Source: Paenibacillus sp. FSL R7-0337 (GTDB lineage: Bacteria; Bacillota; Bacilli; Paenibacillales; Paenibacillaceae). Taken from it: a DNA stretch of 64,000 nucleotides. The DNA lies in NCBI RefSeq assembly GCF_037969875.1, contig NZ_CP150218.1, forward strand, positions 1,488,001 to 1,552,000. The letters are read 5' to 3'. The position numbers were made by a program, and so were the translations under genes. This document shows, piece after piece, positions 1-8,194 of the stretch (positions are counted from its first letter, which is position 1; each line of letters opens with the position of its first letter). A model generated the notes under the pieces. The model had not been told where the DNA came from, ran no database searches, and saw nothing but the letters and a program-made list of their open reading frames with translations.

Positions 1-155
1 ATGCCGCTGCGGGCATAGGTAATAGAGCAGCGGTATCTGACTTCTGCATCATCAGGACTAGCAGCAATGGCCGCCTCGAACAAGATGATGGCCTCAGCAA
101 AGTCACTGCGCAGTATCGAGCGGTAGGCCGCTTTTACATAATCATTATGATCCAT
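1..155 (-). CDS. TPR-like repeat protein, N-terminal part only
   Basis: An ATG at 153-155 opens a reading frame that runs off the left edge of the window, so only the first 51 residues are visible. They look like one tetratricopeptide-type helix pair: small residues alternate with large ones (KAAYRSILRSDFAEAIILFE) and a PDDAEVRYR turn follows. TPR proteins are usually protein-interaction scaffolds, and no catalytic function can be inferred. In Bacillus subtilis a TPR gene (ypiA) sits near qcr, but here the gene lies beyond mazG/ypjD, so orthology is not claimed. Confidence 0.6.
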   Translation of the reverse strand, partial: MDHNDYVKAAYRSILRSDFAEAIILFEAAIAASPDDAEVRYRCSITYARSG

Positions 156-214
156 ATCCTCACCATCCTTACGGCTAAATCCCGTTCGTTTGGTACAGCA
201 TATGTAGCATAGGC

Positions 215-544
215 CTAATCGGTGTTTTTGGGTGTCCAGCGCCCGGCATCACGCGTATTGAATTTATGCATAACCTTATTATGTGCCTCAGTTAAATCTA
301 TACCGAGTGAATTGGCGAAGCAAACGGTAATGAAGAGAATGTCGCCCAGCTCCAGCTCAATCGAATTATCAGCTTCATCCGCTTTTTTCGGCTTCTCGCC
401 GAATTGATGGTTCACTTCGCGCGCCAGCTCTCCGACTTCCTCGGACATCCGGGCCAGCATCGACAGCGGACTGAAGTAGCCTTCTTTAAACTGTGAGATA
501 TAGGCATCCACCTCACGCTGAATGTCACCAAGACTTTTATCCAT
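215..544 (-). CDS. ypjD: MazG-family nucleotide pyrophosphohydrolase (YpjD-like)
   Basis: This 109-residue protein closely resembles B. subtilis YpjD, a MazG-type house-cleaning enzyme expected to hydrolyse NTPs or dNTPs to monophosphate and pyrophosphate. The metal-binding EExxE motif is seen at about residues 35-39 (EEVGE), followed by the second acidic cluster ELELGD at about 63-68. The C-terminus carries the family-typical KFNTRDAGRW. The frame extends upstream to 619, but ATG 544 follows a GGTGAAAGGG ribosome site and gives the normal family length (about 110), so it is preferred. It is divergent from the YitT gene. Confidence 0.9.
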   Translation of the reverse strand: MDKSLGDIQREVDAYISQFKEGYFSPLSMLARMSEEVGELAREVNHQFGEKPKKADEADNSIELELGDILFITVCFANSLGIDLTEAHNKVMHKFNTRDAGRWTPKNTD

Positions 545-711
545 AAATTTCCCTTTCACCCCCGTGTATTCTTGCCTTCTGTTTGCCCCTATGTTATCGT
601 AAAGACGTTTTGAAGACAAATCTTTTTTGCAATGACGCCTGGAGCTTACGTGCTCTCCGGGGGGATCATTACATATAAATTGCCCATTTAGAGGCGTAGG
701 CGAGGGATGTT

Positions 712-1584
712 ATGAGTTCAACCGTTAAAATCAGCACAGTCAGCAAAACAGTGGCCCCCATCATGCTGGGCACGGCCATCTACGCATTCGGACTACTGTA
801 TTTCATTATTCCCAACCAGCTGATGGAGGGCGGAGTTACCGGGATTACCATCCTGCTCAATTACGCCTTTAACATCCCGATCTTCTTAACCACACTGCTG
901 CTGAACCTCCCGCTCTTTCTGCTCGGCTGGAGGGTGCTCGGGGCGAATCAGATCGTCTATACGGGACTAGGCATCGGCGCCCTGTCTTTTTTCCTCTGGT
1001 TATTTGAGCGGATGATCAAGGCAGGGTGGATTGTGACGTTCAGTACCGAGCATGATTTTATTCTTGCTTCATTATATGCAGGGGTTACCCTGGGTCTGGG
1101 TCTGGGGATTGTCTTCCGCTTCGGGGGCACCACCGGGGGTGTAGATATTGTTGCACGGATACTCGGACGCAAGTTCGGCTGGAGTATGGGTCAGATTATT
1201 CTGGCCGTAGATATCATCATTATCGGGGCTTCCCTGCTCTACATTCCCCGCGAAAAAATACTATACACTCTCGTGGCAGTCTTCATCGCCTCACGCGTAA
1301 TTGATTTCATTCAGGAGGGGGCCTACGCCGCCAAAGCCTTCACCATTATCAGCGACGAGGCTCCGCAGATTGCCGAGCTGATCACCGCAGAGCTGGAACG
1401 CGGCGTGACGCTTATCCCGGCAATCGGCGCCTATTCTAAGCAGGCCAAGCACATGGTCTACTGTGTGGTCTCCAGACAGGAGATCCGCCGGCTCAGCCTG
1501 CTGGTGAAGTCGGTGGACCCTAAAGCCTTCGTTATAATCAGTGACGTTCATGATGTTCATGGCGAAGGCTTCCGGGAGACCTGA
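712..1584 (+). CDS. YitT family membrane protein (DUF161/DUF2179)
   Basis: A 290-residue integral membrane protein. The N-terminal two thirds contain about five to six hydrophobic segments with the GGVTGITILLNY and FRFGGTTGGVDI motifs typical of YitT/YpjC proteins. The C-terminal 90 residues form the soluble DUF2179 domain (ERGVTLIPAIGAYS...). Transport of an unknown substrate is often supposed for the family but is not established. The start is ATG 712, preceded by GAGGG. In B. subtilis the ypjA-ypjD neighbourhood contains a paralogue (ypjC). The gene converges on ypjB. Confidence 0.85.
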   Translation: MSSTVKISTVSKTVAPIMLGTAIYAFGLLYFIIPNQLMEGGVTGITILLNYAFNIPIFLTTLLLNLPLFLLGWRVLGANQIVYTGLGIGALSFFLWLFERMIKAGWIVTFSTEHDFILASLYAGVTLGLGLGIVFRFGGTTGGVDIVARILGRKFGWSMGQIILAVDIIIIGASLLYIPREKILYTLVAVFIASRVIDFIQEGAYAAKAFTIISDEAPQIAELITAELERGVTLIPAIGAYSKQAKHMVYCVVSRQEIRRLSLLVKSVDPKAFVIISDVHDVHGEGFRET

Positions 1585-1597
1585 TCTACACACACAT

Positions 1598-1651
1598 AAG
1601 GGCGGCCCCCCGCAAGCAGGCAATAGCTGCTAGTGGAGTCCGCCCTCTTTT
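1598..1651 (+). terminator. Intrinsic terminator after the yitT-type gene
   Basis: AGGGCGG at 1599-1605 pairs with CCGCCCT at 1640-1646 and is followed by CTTTT. It lies 14 bases after the YitT stop, between convergent genes. Confidence 0.75.
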
Positions 1652-1677
1652 GTATCCTCTGTTACCTCAGCTTAACG

Positions 1678-2577
1678 CTACACGGTCTTCAAATCCCGCT
1701 TTTGGCCGCGGTACTTACGATAAGCCGTATACACCAGCACCGTAAAGATGAACGCGCCTGCCAGCAGAGCCCAGCCCCCGTATTGCTGCGGAGCCAGCGG
1801 CAGCGACAGAACCGGCTCGTTCCGCTCCTTGCCGAACATTACTCTTGCTGCATCCTGCCCATAGGATACAATCTCGAGCAGGCGGGCCCGTTCCACTGGC
1901 TGCTCCGAACCTGCCACCCCTCCTGCGTAAGACAGCCAGGAATCAAAGGCGTTCACCGCTTCAGCAGGCCGGGAGATGATGACCGCAGGCCGGATATTCG
2001 CATACCGGCTCTGAAGTCTTGCCAGCGCCGCTGTCCAGCGCTTCATGTCATTCGCGGCGGCGCTTTGCTCCATATCGTTCAGATCCTCACGGACCAGCTT
2101 ATAATACTGCAGCCACATGGGCTGGCGGGGATGATTCAGGCTGTTAGCGGCAAGCCGCAGCTTCGCCGCAGCCGCTTCCCATCTCTCCGGGGACGGCTGG
2201 GCCGCAGCCAGTGCCGACTTCATATCCAGGATCACGGATGATAGAGCATTGACCCCCTCTACTGAGGTCATCCCTTCAAAGGACGAAGAGATGAAGATCT
2301 GTGAAATCTCCTCTGCTTCCTGGCGGGCCTTCAGCACATCGCCTTCAAGCACATAGCCGTACAGAGCTTCCGCCGACTGCTCCAGCCGCTGCGCTCCGCT
2401 TCTGGCCGTAAGCGCAGCGGGATCACTGGGTACACTTGCGGCTGCTTCTATGTAAGCTGTACTTCCCTGGTCTGCAGCGGCATCCCCTGCTTCAGCCTGA
2501 ACGCGGCCTCCGCTAATACCGGCGAGCAACCAGCACAGCAGGATTCCTGACATTATGAATACTTTTCTGCGCGGCAT
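1678..2577 (-). CDS. ypjB: YpjB-like sporulation protein
   Basis: A 299-residue protein with a signal sequence (MPRRKVFIMSGILLCWLLAG), a long helical extracytoplasmic region, and one C-terminal membrane helix (GGWALLAGAFIFTVLVYTAY) ending in basic residues. Topology and position directly upstream of qcr-linked genes match YpjB, annotated as a sporulation protein in Bacillales; its molecular role is unknown. ATG 2577 is chosen over the upstream in-frame start at 2616 because GGGAGG lies seven bases before it. It follows ypjA closely on the same strand. Confidence 0.75.
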   Translation of the reverse strand: MPRRKVFIMSGILLCWLLAGISGGRVQAEAGDAAADQGSTAYIEAAASVPSDPAALTARSGAQRLEQSAEALYGYVLEGDVLKARQEAEEISQIFISSSFEGMTSVEGVNALSSVILDMKSALAAAQPSPERWEAAAAKLRLAANSLNHPRQPMWLQYYKLVREDLNDMEQSAAANDMKRWTAALARLQSRYANIRPAVIISRPAEAVNAFDSWLSYAGGVAGSEQPVERARLLEIVSYGQDAARVMFGKERNEPVLSLPLAPQQYGGWALLAGAFIFTVLVYTAYRKYRGQKRDLKTV

Positions 2578-2632
2578 AAGACATCCCTCCCACCTTAATG
2601 TATGGCGGAAGGACAAGAGTTAGAACGGAGGC

Positions 2633-3280
2633 TCAGCGCTTCACGGCAGTTCTGTGCGGAAGTGCCGGACGCCTTGTCCGGCCGCAGAACAGCCAGGCAG
2701 CGGCCGTACTGAACAGCGTAAGCCCCATGGTGGAGTACTGAACAACGATAAGATCATCATCAAGCACTGAGGGCAGCCATGGATACACGCCTTGTGAATA
2801 ATCCACTATATCATTAGCGAACGTCCACGCAAGCGCCACTGGCAGCATCCTCCGGAAGGTGAAGAACCGGGCATAGATCAGGGCTTCCACAGCCATTCCG
2901 GTATGGGAGATCATCAGCATCCAGTCCTTCCAGGTGATGGAATCCCCCTGATAACCACCGGCCACAATGATACTGACCGCCCATATCCCGTACTTCACCG
3001 ATGTTAACACAGCCAACGCTTCAATCAGCTCACGCACCAGCGTTCCTGTAAGCCCTCTTGGCGGATAGAGCAACAGCAGCAGTGCAGCTGTGAAGAACAG
3101 ACTAGCCGTAGGGCTGTCGGGAACGAACGGCAGCAGCCAGAGCGGTTCAGTCTGCGCTGTGAACGTGAGCTGATTGCCATACCACATATATCCGTAGACC
3201 GTCCCCAGCAGATTCACGATAAACAGCAGCCATATTATTCTTCGGTCCCTAAATAACTTCTCAAACCAATGACCCGGCAT
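2633..3280 (-). CDS. ypjA: DUF1405 membrane protein (YpjA-like)
   Basis: A 215-residue polytopic membrane protein with about six hydrophobic helices. Recognisable family features are NLLGTVYGYMWYGNQL near the N-terminus and FANDIVDYSQGVYPWLP in the second half. Length and context (qcrC upstream, ypjB downstream) match YpjA of B. subtilis, a DUF1405 protein of unknown function. The start is ATG 3280 with GGGGGA upstream. The 120-base gap to qcrC shows no clear promoter, so it may be cotranscribed with qcrABC. Confidence 0.8.
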   Translation of the reverse strand: MPGHWFEKLFRDRRIIWLLFIVNLLGTVYGYMWYGNQLTFTAQTEPLWLLPFVPDSPTASLFFTAALLLLLYPPRGLTGTLVRELIEALAVLTSVKYGIWAVSIIVAGGYQGDSITWKDWMLMISHTGMAVEALIYARFFTFRRMLPVALAWTFANDIVDYSQGVYPWLPSVLDDDLIVVQYSTMGLTLFSTAAAWLFCGRTRRPALPHRTAVKR

Positions 3281-3401
3281 ACGAACAACTTCCCCCCGAC
3301 TGTAGCAGCTTCATTTCATTACAAGACTGATTTCATTACAACACTCATGACATAACAAAAACCTGAGCGCATATACGATCAGGTCCTGCGTTACTGTTAT
3401 T

Positions 3402-4274
3402 TTACTGTCCGCTTTTTTGTTTGGCAAGCCAGCCGGCCAGCTCATCGATATCCTGCTCGGTCAGTCCTGCCCCCATAGCTGTCTCAACCATTGGCGGCAT
3501 CTGGCCCTTACCTTCTTTTATAATAGCAAGGATCGCCGCCTGATCATGCTTATCGCCTACACCGCGAAGTGAGGGACCATTCGCTCCCTTTAGCTCTGCC
3601 GCATGACAGGAGATGCAGGTAGCCTTCTTATAGAGCTCCATGGCCGGATCATCCTTGTCCACAATGTCAATAGCTTTCGGTTTGACGGCACTTGTGGTTG
3701 GCAAGCCCGCGGCCTTGTTCTCGGCGGCCTTCTCTTCGCGCTGAACATCCTCTGGAATCTGACCGGTTTCAGCCATCTCATGCTTGTATTCTGTCCAGGC
3801 TGTGTTGGTCAAATAGACGATTGCAGCGAGGGACAGGAACATCAGCGAGGATGCAATCGGTCTGCGGTAGAACCGCCGCTCCGGGCCGGTATCCAGGAAA
3901 GGAGCCAATAGCAGGGCCCCGAAGGCCACGCCTGTCACGCCCAGCGTTCCGAGCACGATATAATCACCTGAAGCATAAGGAAGCTTCAAATACTGATAGA
4001 GGAACAGGAAATACCAGTCGGGAATCGGAATAACCGATGCTGCCGGATTGGCAGGGAACCCGAGCGGAGCCGGCTCCGAGATGGTCAGAACCAGAATTCC
4101 CACTAGCACCACTACGCCAACCATCCATTCCTTGAGCAGAAAGTTAGGGATAAAGGCTTCCGATTTGCCCGGATACGCCGTATAATCCGGCGGGGTAATG
4201 AATCCGTTTCCTCTGCGGACCCGGGAATCCCCGACGAATACCACCTTCTCTTTGGAGTCGTCTCCGTGTGCCAT
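3402..4274 (-). CDS. qcrC: Menaquinol:cytochrome c reductase, cytochrome b/c subunit
   Basis: A 290-residue subunit of the bacillar bc complex that joins a subunit-IV-like half (three membrane helices, PDWYFLFLYQYLKLP at about 85-99) to a C-terminal cytochrome c domain. The haem c site CISCH is at residues 220-224, and axial Met candidates lie in GQMPPM at about 258-262. The complex oxidises menaquinol and reduces cytochrome c at the cytoplasmic membrane. This b/c fusion is the usual Bacillus/Paenibacillus arrangement. The gene is last in qcrABC, 23 bases after qcrB. Confidence 0.96.
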   Translation of the reverse strand: MAHGDDSKEKVVFVGDSRVRRGNGFITPPDYTAYPGKSEAFIPNFLLKEWMVGVVVLVGILVLTISEPAPLGFPANPAASVIPIPDWYFLFLYQYLKLPYASGDYIVLGTLGVTGVAFGALLLAPFLDTGPERRFYRRPIASSLMFLSLAAIVYLTNTAWTEYKHEMAETGQIPEDVQREEKAAENKAAGLPTTSAVKPKAIDIVDKDDPAMELYKKATCISCHAAELKGANGPSLRGVGDKHDQAAILAIIKEGKGQMPPMVETAMGAGLTEQDIDELAGWLAKQKSGQ

Positions 4275-4297
4275 GACCGTGCCTCCTATACTTTATT

Positions 4298-4978
4298 TTA
4301 TAGCGGACCGGATATGCCTTGTCTGCGGATCATAATGAAGTGCCCGACAAGCAGTATAAGCAGAACCGCCGGGAGGAAGAATACATGTAAGGCGAAGAAC
4401 CGGGTCAGCGTCTCGGCGCCGGCAATATTGCCGCCCTGCATCAGCTCCTTGAGCACCGGCCCCATGAACGGAACCGAATTGGCGATCTCCAGCGTAACCT
4501 TGGTGGCGAAGTACGCCTTATTGTCCCACGGAAGCAGGTAACCGGTCAGTCCCAGTCCCAGCATGACGAAGAAAATCAGCATCCCCACTACCCAGTTCAT
4601 CTCGCGCGGAGCCTTATACGAACCGGTGAAGAACACACGCATCGTATGAAGGAACATCATGACAATGACGAGGCTCGCGCCCCAGTGGTGCATGCCGCGG
4701 ACGATTTTACCGAAGGCGACCTTGGTCTGCAGATATTCCACACTGGCGTAGGCATTAATGATATCCGGGACATAATACATGGTCAGAAACATTCCAGAGA
4801 GTATCTGTATTACAGTGATGAAGAACGTTAGTCCGCCGAAGCAGTAGACAAAGGCTGAAAAGTGGTGTGCGGGATTGACATGCTCGGGGACCTCGTGGTC
4901 GGCAACATCTCTCCAGATCGGTGTAATATCCAGACGTTCGTCAATCCAGTTATATACGTTTTTGAACACGCCGTTCAC
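4298..4978 (-). CDS. qcrB: Menaquinol:cytochrome c reductase, cytochrome b subunit
   Basis: A 226-residue cytochrome b6-type protein with four membrane helices. Haem-ligand histidines are in place: His97 and His111 in one pair of helices (GMHHWGAS, FLHTMRVFF) and His198 and His213 (ALHVFFLP, VGHFIMI). Cys46 in VYCFGG corresponds to the cysteine that holds the extra c-type haem in b6f complexes. The start is GTG 4978, overlapping the qcrA stop by four bases (GTGA), with GAAGGAGG immediately upstream inside qcrA, which implies translational coupling. Confidence 0.96.
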   Translation of the reverse strand: MNGVFKNVYNWIDERLDITPIWRDVADHEVPEHVNPAHHFSAFVYCFGGLTFFITVIQILSGMFLTMYYVPDIINAYASVEYLQTKVAFGKIVRGMHHWGASLVIVMMFLHTMRVFFTGSYKAPREMNWVVGMLIFFVMLGLGLTGYLLPWDNKAYFATKVTLEIANSVPFMGPVLKELMQGGNIAGAETLTRFFALHVFFLPAVLLILLVGHFIMIRRQGISGPL

Positions 4979-5529
4979 GCCTCCTTCGCCGAAACAGTAT
5001 TAGGGACGATTTCACCGAGATATACCCAGCCTCCGTCAATCTTGGTGGTGTATTGGTCCAGCGGCTTGGCAGCCACCGCCAGTTGCCGGCCCTGCTTCGT
5101 ATAGCGGGCGCCATGGCAAGGGCAATGATATTCATCTGGAAACGCCTTGTCATTATTCCAGCCTACCGTGCAGCCCAGATGCTTGCAGATGGGTGAAAGC
5201 GCATAAATATCTCCGTTCGCGTCTTTACGAATCCACGCCGTAAGCATCGCTGTACTGGCATACCATCCGTCCTGCTGCGGAAGCTCGAAGGTGAACTCCT
5301 GGGGCTCCTCTGTAATTTTGGACGCTTCCGCTACCTTGATGAATTCTCCCTCGCCTTTTTTCTGCAGAATCGGATCTACAGCAAACCGGACCATCGGCAA
5401 AAGAACTCCGGCACCCATAAAGGCGGTAGCCCCTCCTAGCGTATAGGTCAAAAACTGTCTGCGTGACATCTCGTTTCGGCTGGGCGGTTCTTGCGGAAGT
5501 GACTCTTCTTCTTCATTAAGGCTGCTCAT
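4975..5529 (-). CDS. qcrA: Rieske iron-sulfur subunit of the bc complex
   Basis: A 184-residue Rieske protein. The [2Fe-2S] ligands are C115/H117 in CKHLGC and C136/H139 in CPCHG, with C120 and C138 expected to form the stabilising disulfide. An N-terminal SRRQFL motif (residues 22-27) followed by a hydrophobic stretch is a twin-arginine export signal that stays as an anchor. The start is ATG 5529, with GGGGG upstream. It is first in qcrABC and has a good sigma-A promoter about 120 bases upstream. Confidence 0.96.
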   Translation of the reverse strand: MSSLNEEEESLPQEPPSRNEMSRRQFLTYTLGGATAFMGAGVLLPMVRFAVDPILQKKGEGEFIKVAEASKITEEPQEFTFELPQQDGWYASTAMLTAWIRKDANGDIYALSPICKHLGCTVGWNNDKAFPDEYHCPCHGARYTKQGRQLAVAAKPLDQYTTKIDGGWVYLGEIVPNTVSAKEA

Positions 5530-5648
5530 ACTGTATGTAACCCCCTTTTCAAAATGTGAGAAGGCACCTGCAGAGTTGTTGCATAGGTATTTTAGGTAAA
5601 AAATCCGTTTTCAATGAAAAATATCACAGTTCATATAAGTTCATCCTA

Positions 5649-5677
5649 ATCATAGCTTAGGGTCCAAAACCCGTCAA
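5649..5677 (-). promoter_or_regulatory. Sigma-A promoter for qcrABC
   Basis: On the minus strand TTGACG (5677-5672) and TATGAT (5654-5649) are separated by 17 bases, a near-consensus vegetative promoter. The long leader of about 110 bases to qcrA could hold further control, but I see no defined structure in it. Confidence 0.7.
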
Positions 5678-5750
5678 GAATATTGTCTAAATTGTGACAG
5701 GCGTTTCCGGTGCTTTTTTAGTAAATTGTTGATTTTCCGTCACATTTAAC

Positions 5751-6176
5751 TCATTTCCCATTCTGCCATAAGGCCTGGATTTCACTACGTACATATGCGC
5801 TTACCGAGGCTCTGGAATCGGACATTATCTCAGTCAGGCAAAGGAGTAAATCGCTTTCAAAAACATCCTCCTTACGCAGTCCTTCATTAGCAGACATCAC
5901 GATTACGTACTGGAAGCCGCTGGATTTGACTTTTCGGCAAAGTTCATTCACAATAGCTGTCATTCCGGGCCCTGCATACTGTACCGCCGGATAAGTCACG
6001 ACCCGCCCCTTGTACGGTTGTTCGGCCAATTCCAGGAAATCACGCTGCCGTTCAAGTAACGTGGCGGTCTCAGGCGGATTCTCCGTACCCTGAAGTCCGC
6101 TATACGGAATGATGCAGGTATCATAATATTGACCGTCAATCTCCCAGGCTCTTCTGTCAAAATCACTGAATTTCAT
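5751..6176 (-). CDS. ypiF: DUF2487 protein, YpiF-like
   Basis: A 141-residue soluble protein starting MKFSDFDRRAWEIDGQYYDT. It is placed as YpiF because it lies directly before qcrA and matches the family length and the pattern of an N-terminal DTCIIPYSG strand followed by helical regions. The function is unknown. The longer frame to 6209 is rejected because ATG 6176 has GAGGGGGG at good spacing. The gene follows the IDEAL-domain gene, but a terminator separates the two, so it probably has its own promoter. Confidence 0.75.
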   Translation of the reverse strand: MKFSDFDRRAWEIDGQYYDTCIIPYSGLQGTENPPETATLLERQRDFLELAEQPYKGRVVTYPAVQYAGPGMTAIVNELCRKVKSSGFQYVIVMSANEGLRKEDVFESDLLLCLTEIMSDSRASVSAYVRSEIQALWQNGK

Positions 6177-6268
6177 AGATTCGCCCCCTCTAGCCGCATC
6201 CCGCAGCATGCATTGTTACTTTAAAAGCATCATAAACAAGTGTATACGGCTTGGCAATCCCTATTACA

Positions 6269-6297
6269 GAAAAAAAGAAATGCGCCAGGCGCATTTC
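6269..6297 (-). terminator. Intrinsic terminator after the IDEAL-domain gene
   Basis: The minus strand reads GAAATGCGCC, one loop base, GGCGCATTTC, then seven T. The perfect 10-bp stem abuts the stop codon of the preceding gene. Confidence 0.9.
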
Positions 6298-6477
6298 CTA
6301 TGCCAAACTTTTCAGTTCTTCAGTCAGATTCCGGAAAGCTGCCTCATCACCAGCAGCCAGCGCCGTGTCGATCTTCCGGTACAACATGTCGGTACGACGC
6401 TTTCTTAACGCTTCATCCCACACCATTTCCGCAGCCAGCCCCAGCATCACTTCATAAGTAGCCTTCATTTTGTCCAT
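6298..6477 (-). CDS. Small IDEAL-domain protein
   Basis: A 59-residue protein made almost entirely of an IDEAL domain: the helix MVWDEALRKRRTDMLYRKID is followed by ALAAGDEAAFRNLTEELKSL. In B. subtilis YpiB the same domain is the C-terminal tail of a longer protein at this locus, whereas here it stands alone. The domain mediates protein contacts and its role is unknown. ATG 6477 is eight bases after GGAGG; a GTG nine bases further upstream is less well placed. It is ended by a strong terminator. Confidence 0.75.
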   Translation of the reverse strand: MDKMKATYEVMLGLAAEMVWDEALRKRRTDMLYRKIDTALAAGDEAAFRNLTEELKSLA

Positions 6478-6495
6478 TCGATACACCTCCGCTGT

Positions 6496-7002
6496 TTAAG
6501 AAATTCCGTATTCCAATGCTTTTTTTACATAGCTTTCACTTGTGCGTGCCATCCTCAGCAGATCCTGCTCAGTCAATTCACGGACCACTTTGGCCGGTGT
6601 GCCCAAGGAGAGCGTGTACGGAGGAATGATTTTGTTCTCGGTTACAATGGAGCCGGCTCCTACTAAAGCATATTCACCAATCTCTGCTCCGTTCAGTACA
6701 ATTGCACCCATTCCGATTAATGTGCCCTTGCCTATCCGGCAGCCGTGGATGATTGCTGAATGCCCGACCGAGATGTCATCCTCCAGCACCAGCGGCAATC
6801 CTTCCGCCACATGGCCGACCACACCGTCCTGGATATTGCAGCGCTCTCCGATAATCACCGGTGCCAGGTCACCGCGAAGTACGGCGTTGAACCAGACACT
6901 GGATTGTTTGCTTATTCTTACATCGCCAACGAGCTTTGCGCCTTCCGCCACATATACTGATTCGTCAAGCTGCGGTATGTAACTCCCATAGGCAATCCGC
7001 AT
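6496..7002 (-). CDS. Gamma-carbonic-anhydrase-like hexapeptide protein
   Basis: A 168-residue left-handed beta-helix protein with repeated hexapeptides (for example IGKGTLIGMGAIVLNGAEIG). The three zinc-binding histidines of the gamma-carbonic anhydrase fold are present: His64 (VGHVAEG), His81 (VGHSAI) and His86 (IHGCRIG). Relatives include YrdA, PaaY and YtoA, only some of which are proven carbonic anhydrases, so activity on CO2 is possible but unproved. The gene lies nine bases from the preceding gene and is probably cotranscribed with it and the IDEAL gene. Confidence 0.9.
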   Translation of the reverse strand: MRIAYGSYIPQLDESVYVAEGAKLVGDVRISKQSSVWFNAVLRGDLAPVIIGERCNIQDGVVGHVAEGLPLVLEDDISVGHSAIIHGCRIGKGTLIGMGAIVLNGAEIGEYALVGAGSIVTENKIIPPYTLSLGTPAKVVRELTEQDLLRMARTSESYVKKALEYGIS

Positions 7003-7013
7003 CTCTCTCCCCC

Positions 7014-8102
7014 TTACCTGAGCAGATGCTTCGGCACTGCCGCCTCACATCCCCAGGGTGTCATCATGACCACTGTTCCTGCGGGTTCCTCACCAAGCTT
7101 AAGCATGCCCAGATGCAGCATCATCCGCAAGATGCGCTGTTCGAGAATGGAAGCGGCATCATCGTAATAAAAGGGCTTGATCAGCCAGCCGATCCCTTCT
7201 GACAGCGAGGCTGTGGTCACCCATCTGCCGGCACTTAGACTGATCCAGTAGACCAGCGAAGGCAAATTGGGAATAGCCCCTTTATACAGTCTTAACCAAA
7301 AGGAGAATAACTGCATCAGCTTCTCGGATTTTCCCTCCGCCAGAAAGTACTCGCCTGCGGCTGTAAGCTGAAGCCTGTAGCCTTCCTCAGAGATAAAGCG
7401 GCGGTGGCGGGCATAATCATACAGCAGGGCAAATCTGGGCGGATAATGCTCACAAGCCCTGCCGTAGCCGAACCTCCAGCCACCCTTGCCGAGCAAGGGC
7501 TCCGCAATCTGCAGCGCGTTCATCACTCCCTGCTGATTGCGCTTATAGAGCGCGCCTTCCTGGTTCAGCTCAGGCTCATTCTCCTTCACATACCGCAGGA
7601 ACAGCAGCAGATCTCCGGCCAGCAAATCCCCCTCCCCCCTATACACCGCCGGCTCCGGGACAGGAACAATTCGCTGCTGCAAATACTGGCCCATCTGCTC
7701 ACGGAAGCGCTTCTTCAGATCCAGCGGGACCTGGAACAGATACCGGCTCTGCTGGGAGGCTCCGCTGAATAGCCAGCCGCTGTTCTTAAGCCGGCTGACC
7801 AGCTCGCGGTAGTCACCGCTTTTGCCGGGCGGGACATCGAAGGAAGCCTGCCTGGCGGCAGCCAGCAGATCCTCCAGGCTGAAGTGACTGCGTTCATCGA
7901 AGAGCAGGCTGTTCAGCAAACGCAGCTCTCCCGGGGAACTCCCCTTAATATGAGACTCCATGAACTCCCGGCTGCCCAAGGTGATCAATATACTCTGAAT
8001 CAAATCATGTTTGGAATTCCGTTTGCACTCACACTGATAGCGTCCCGCAATGGCGGTCAGCTGACCAATGTCTGCATAAGTGAGCATATCCGCCAGATTC
8101 AT
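7014..8102 (-). CDS. Conserved hypothetical protein with winged-helix-like regions
   Basis: A 362-residue soluble protein I cannot assign. The N-terminal region (ADMLTYADIGQLTAIAGRYQ, then KHDLIQSILITLGSREFM) resembles SAP-like or helicase-accessory helical modules. Later stretches (ALLYDYARHRRFISEEGYRL and LQLTAAGEYFLAEG) resemble winged-helix wings seen in helicase-associated proteins. There are no membrane segments and no catalytic motif. Translation starts at ATG 8102 after GAGG. It precedes the carbonic-anhydrase-like gene by 11 bases, suggesting one transcript. Confidence 0.65.
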   Translation of the reverse strand: MNLADMLTYADIGQLTAIAGRYQCECKRNSKHDLIQSILITLGSREFMESHIKGSSPGELRLLNSLLFDERSHFSLEDLLAAARQASFDVPPGKSGDYRELVSRLKNSGWLFSGASQQSRYLFQVPLDLKKRFREQMGQYLQQRIVPVPEPAVYRGEGDLLAGDLLLFLRYVKENEPELNQEGALYKRNQQGVMNALQIAEPLLGKGGWRFGYGRACEHYPPRFALLYDYARHRRFISEEGYRLQLTAAGEYFLAEGKSEKLMQLFSFWLRLYKGAIPNLPSLVYWISLSAGRWVTTASLSEGIGWLIKPFYYDDAASILEQRILRMMLHLGMLKLGEEPAGTVVMMTPWGCEAAVPKHLLR

Positions 8103-8165
8103 CTCTCATCGCCTCACTGTTTTACTACCATTATGGGAAATACAGCCCTTTTTATTCCTTTTGCG

Positions 8166-8194
8166 CAAAAAAAATAACCCGAAGGGTCGGGTTA
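8166..8194 (-). terminator. Intrinsic terminator after the histidine phosphatase
   Basis: The minus strand reads AACCCGA, a short CCCT loop, TCGGGTT, then ATTTTTTTT. The stem overlaps the phosphatase stop codon. Confidence 0.85.

Noticed and set aside
5700..5750. Possible terminator or dyad (TGTGAC...GTCACA) after ypiF
   Set aside because: The two halves are about 45 bases apart with weak pairing and no T tract on the minus strand; too vague to call.
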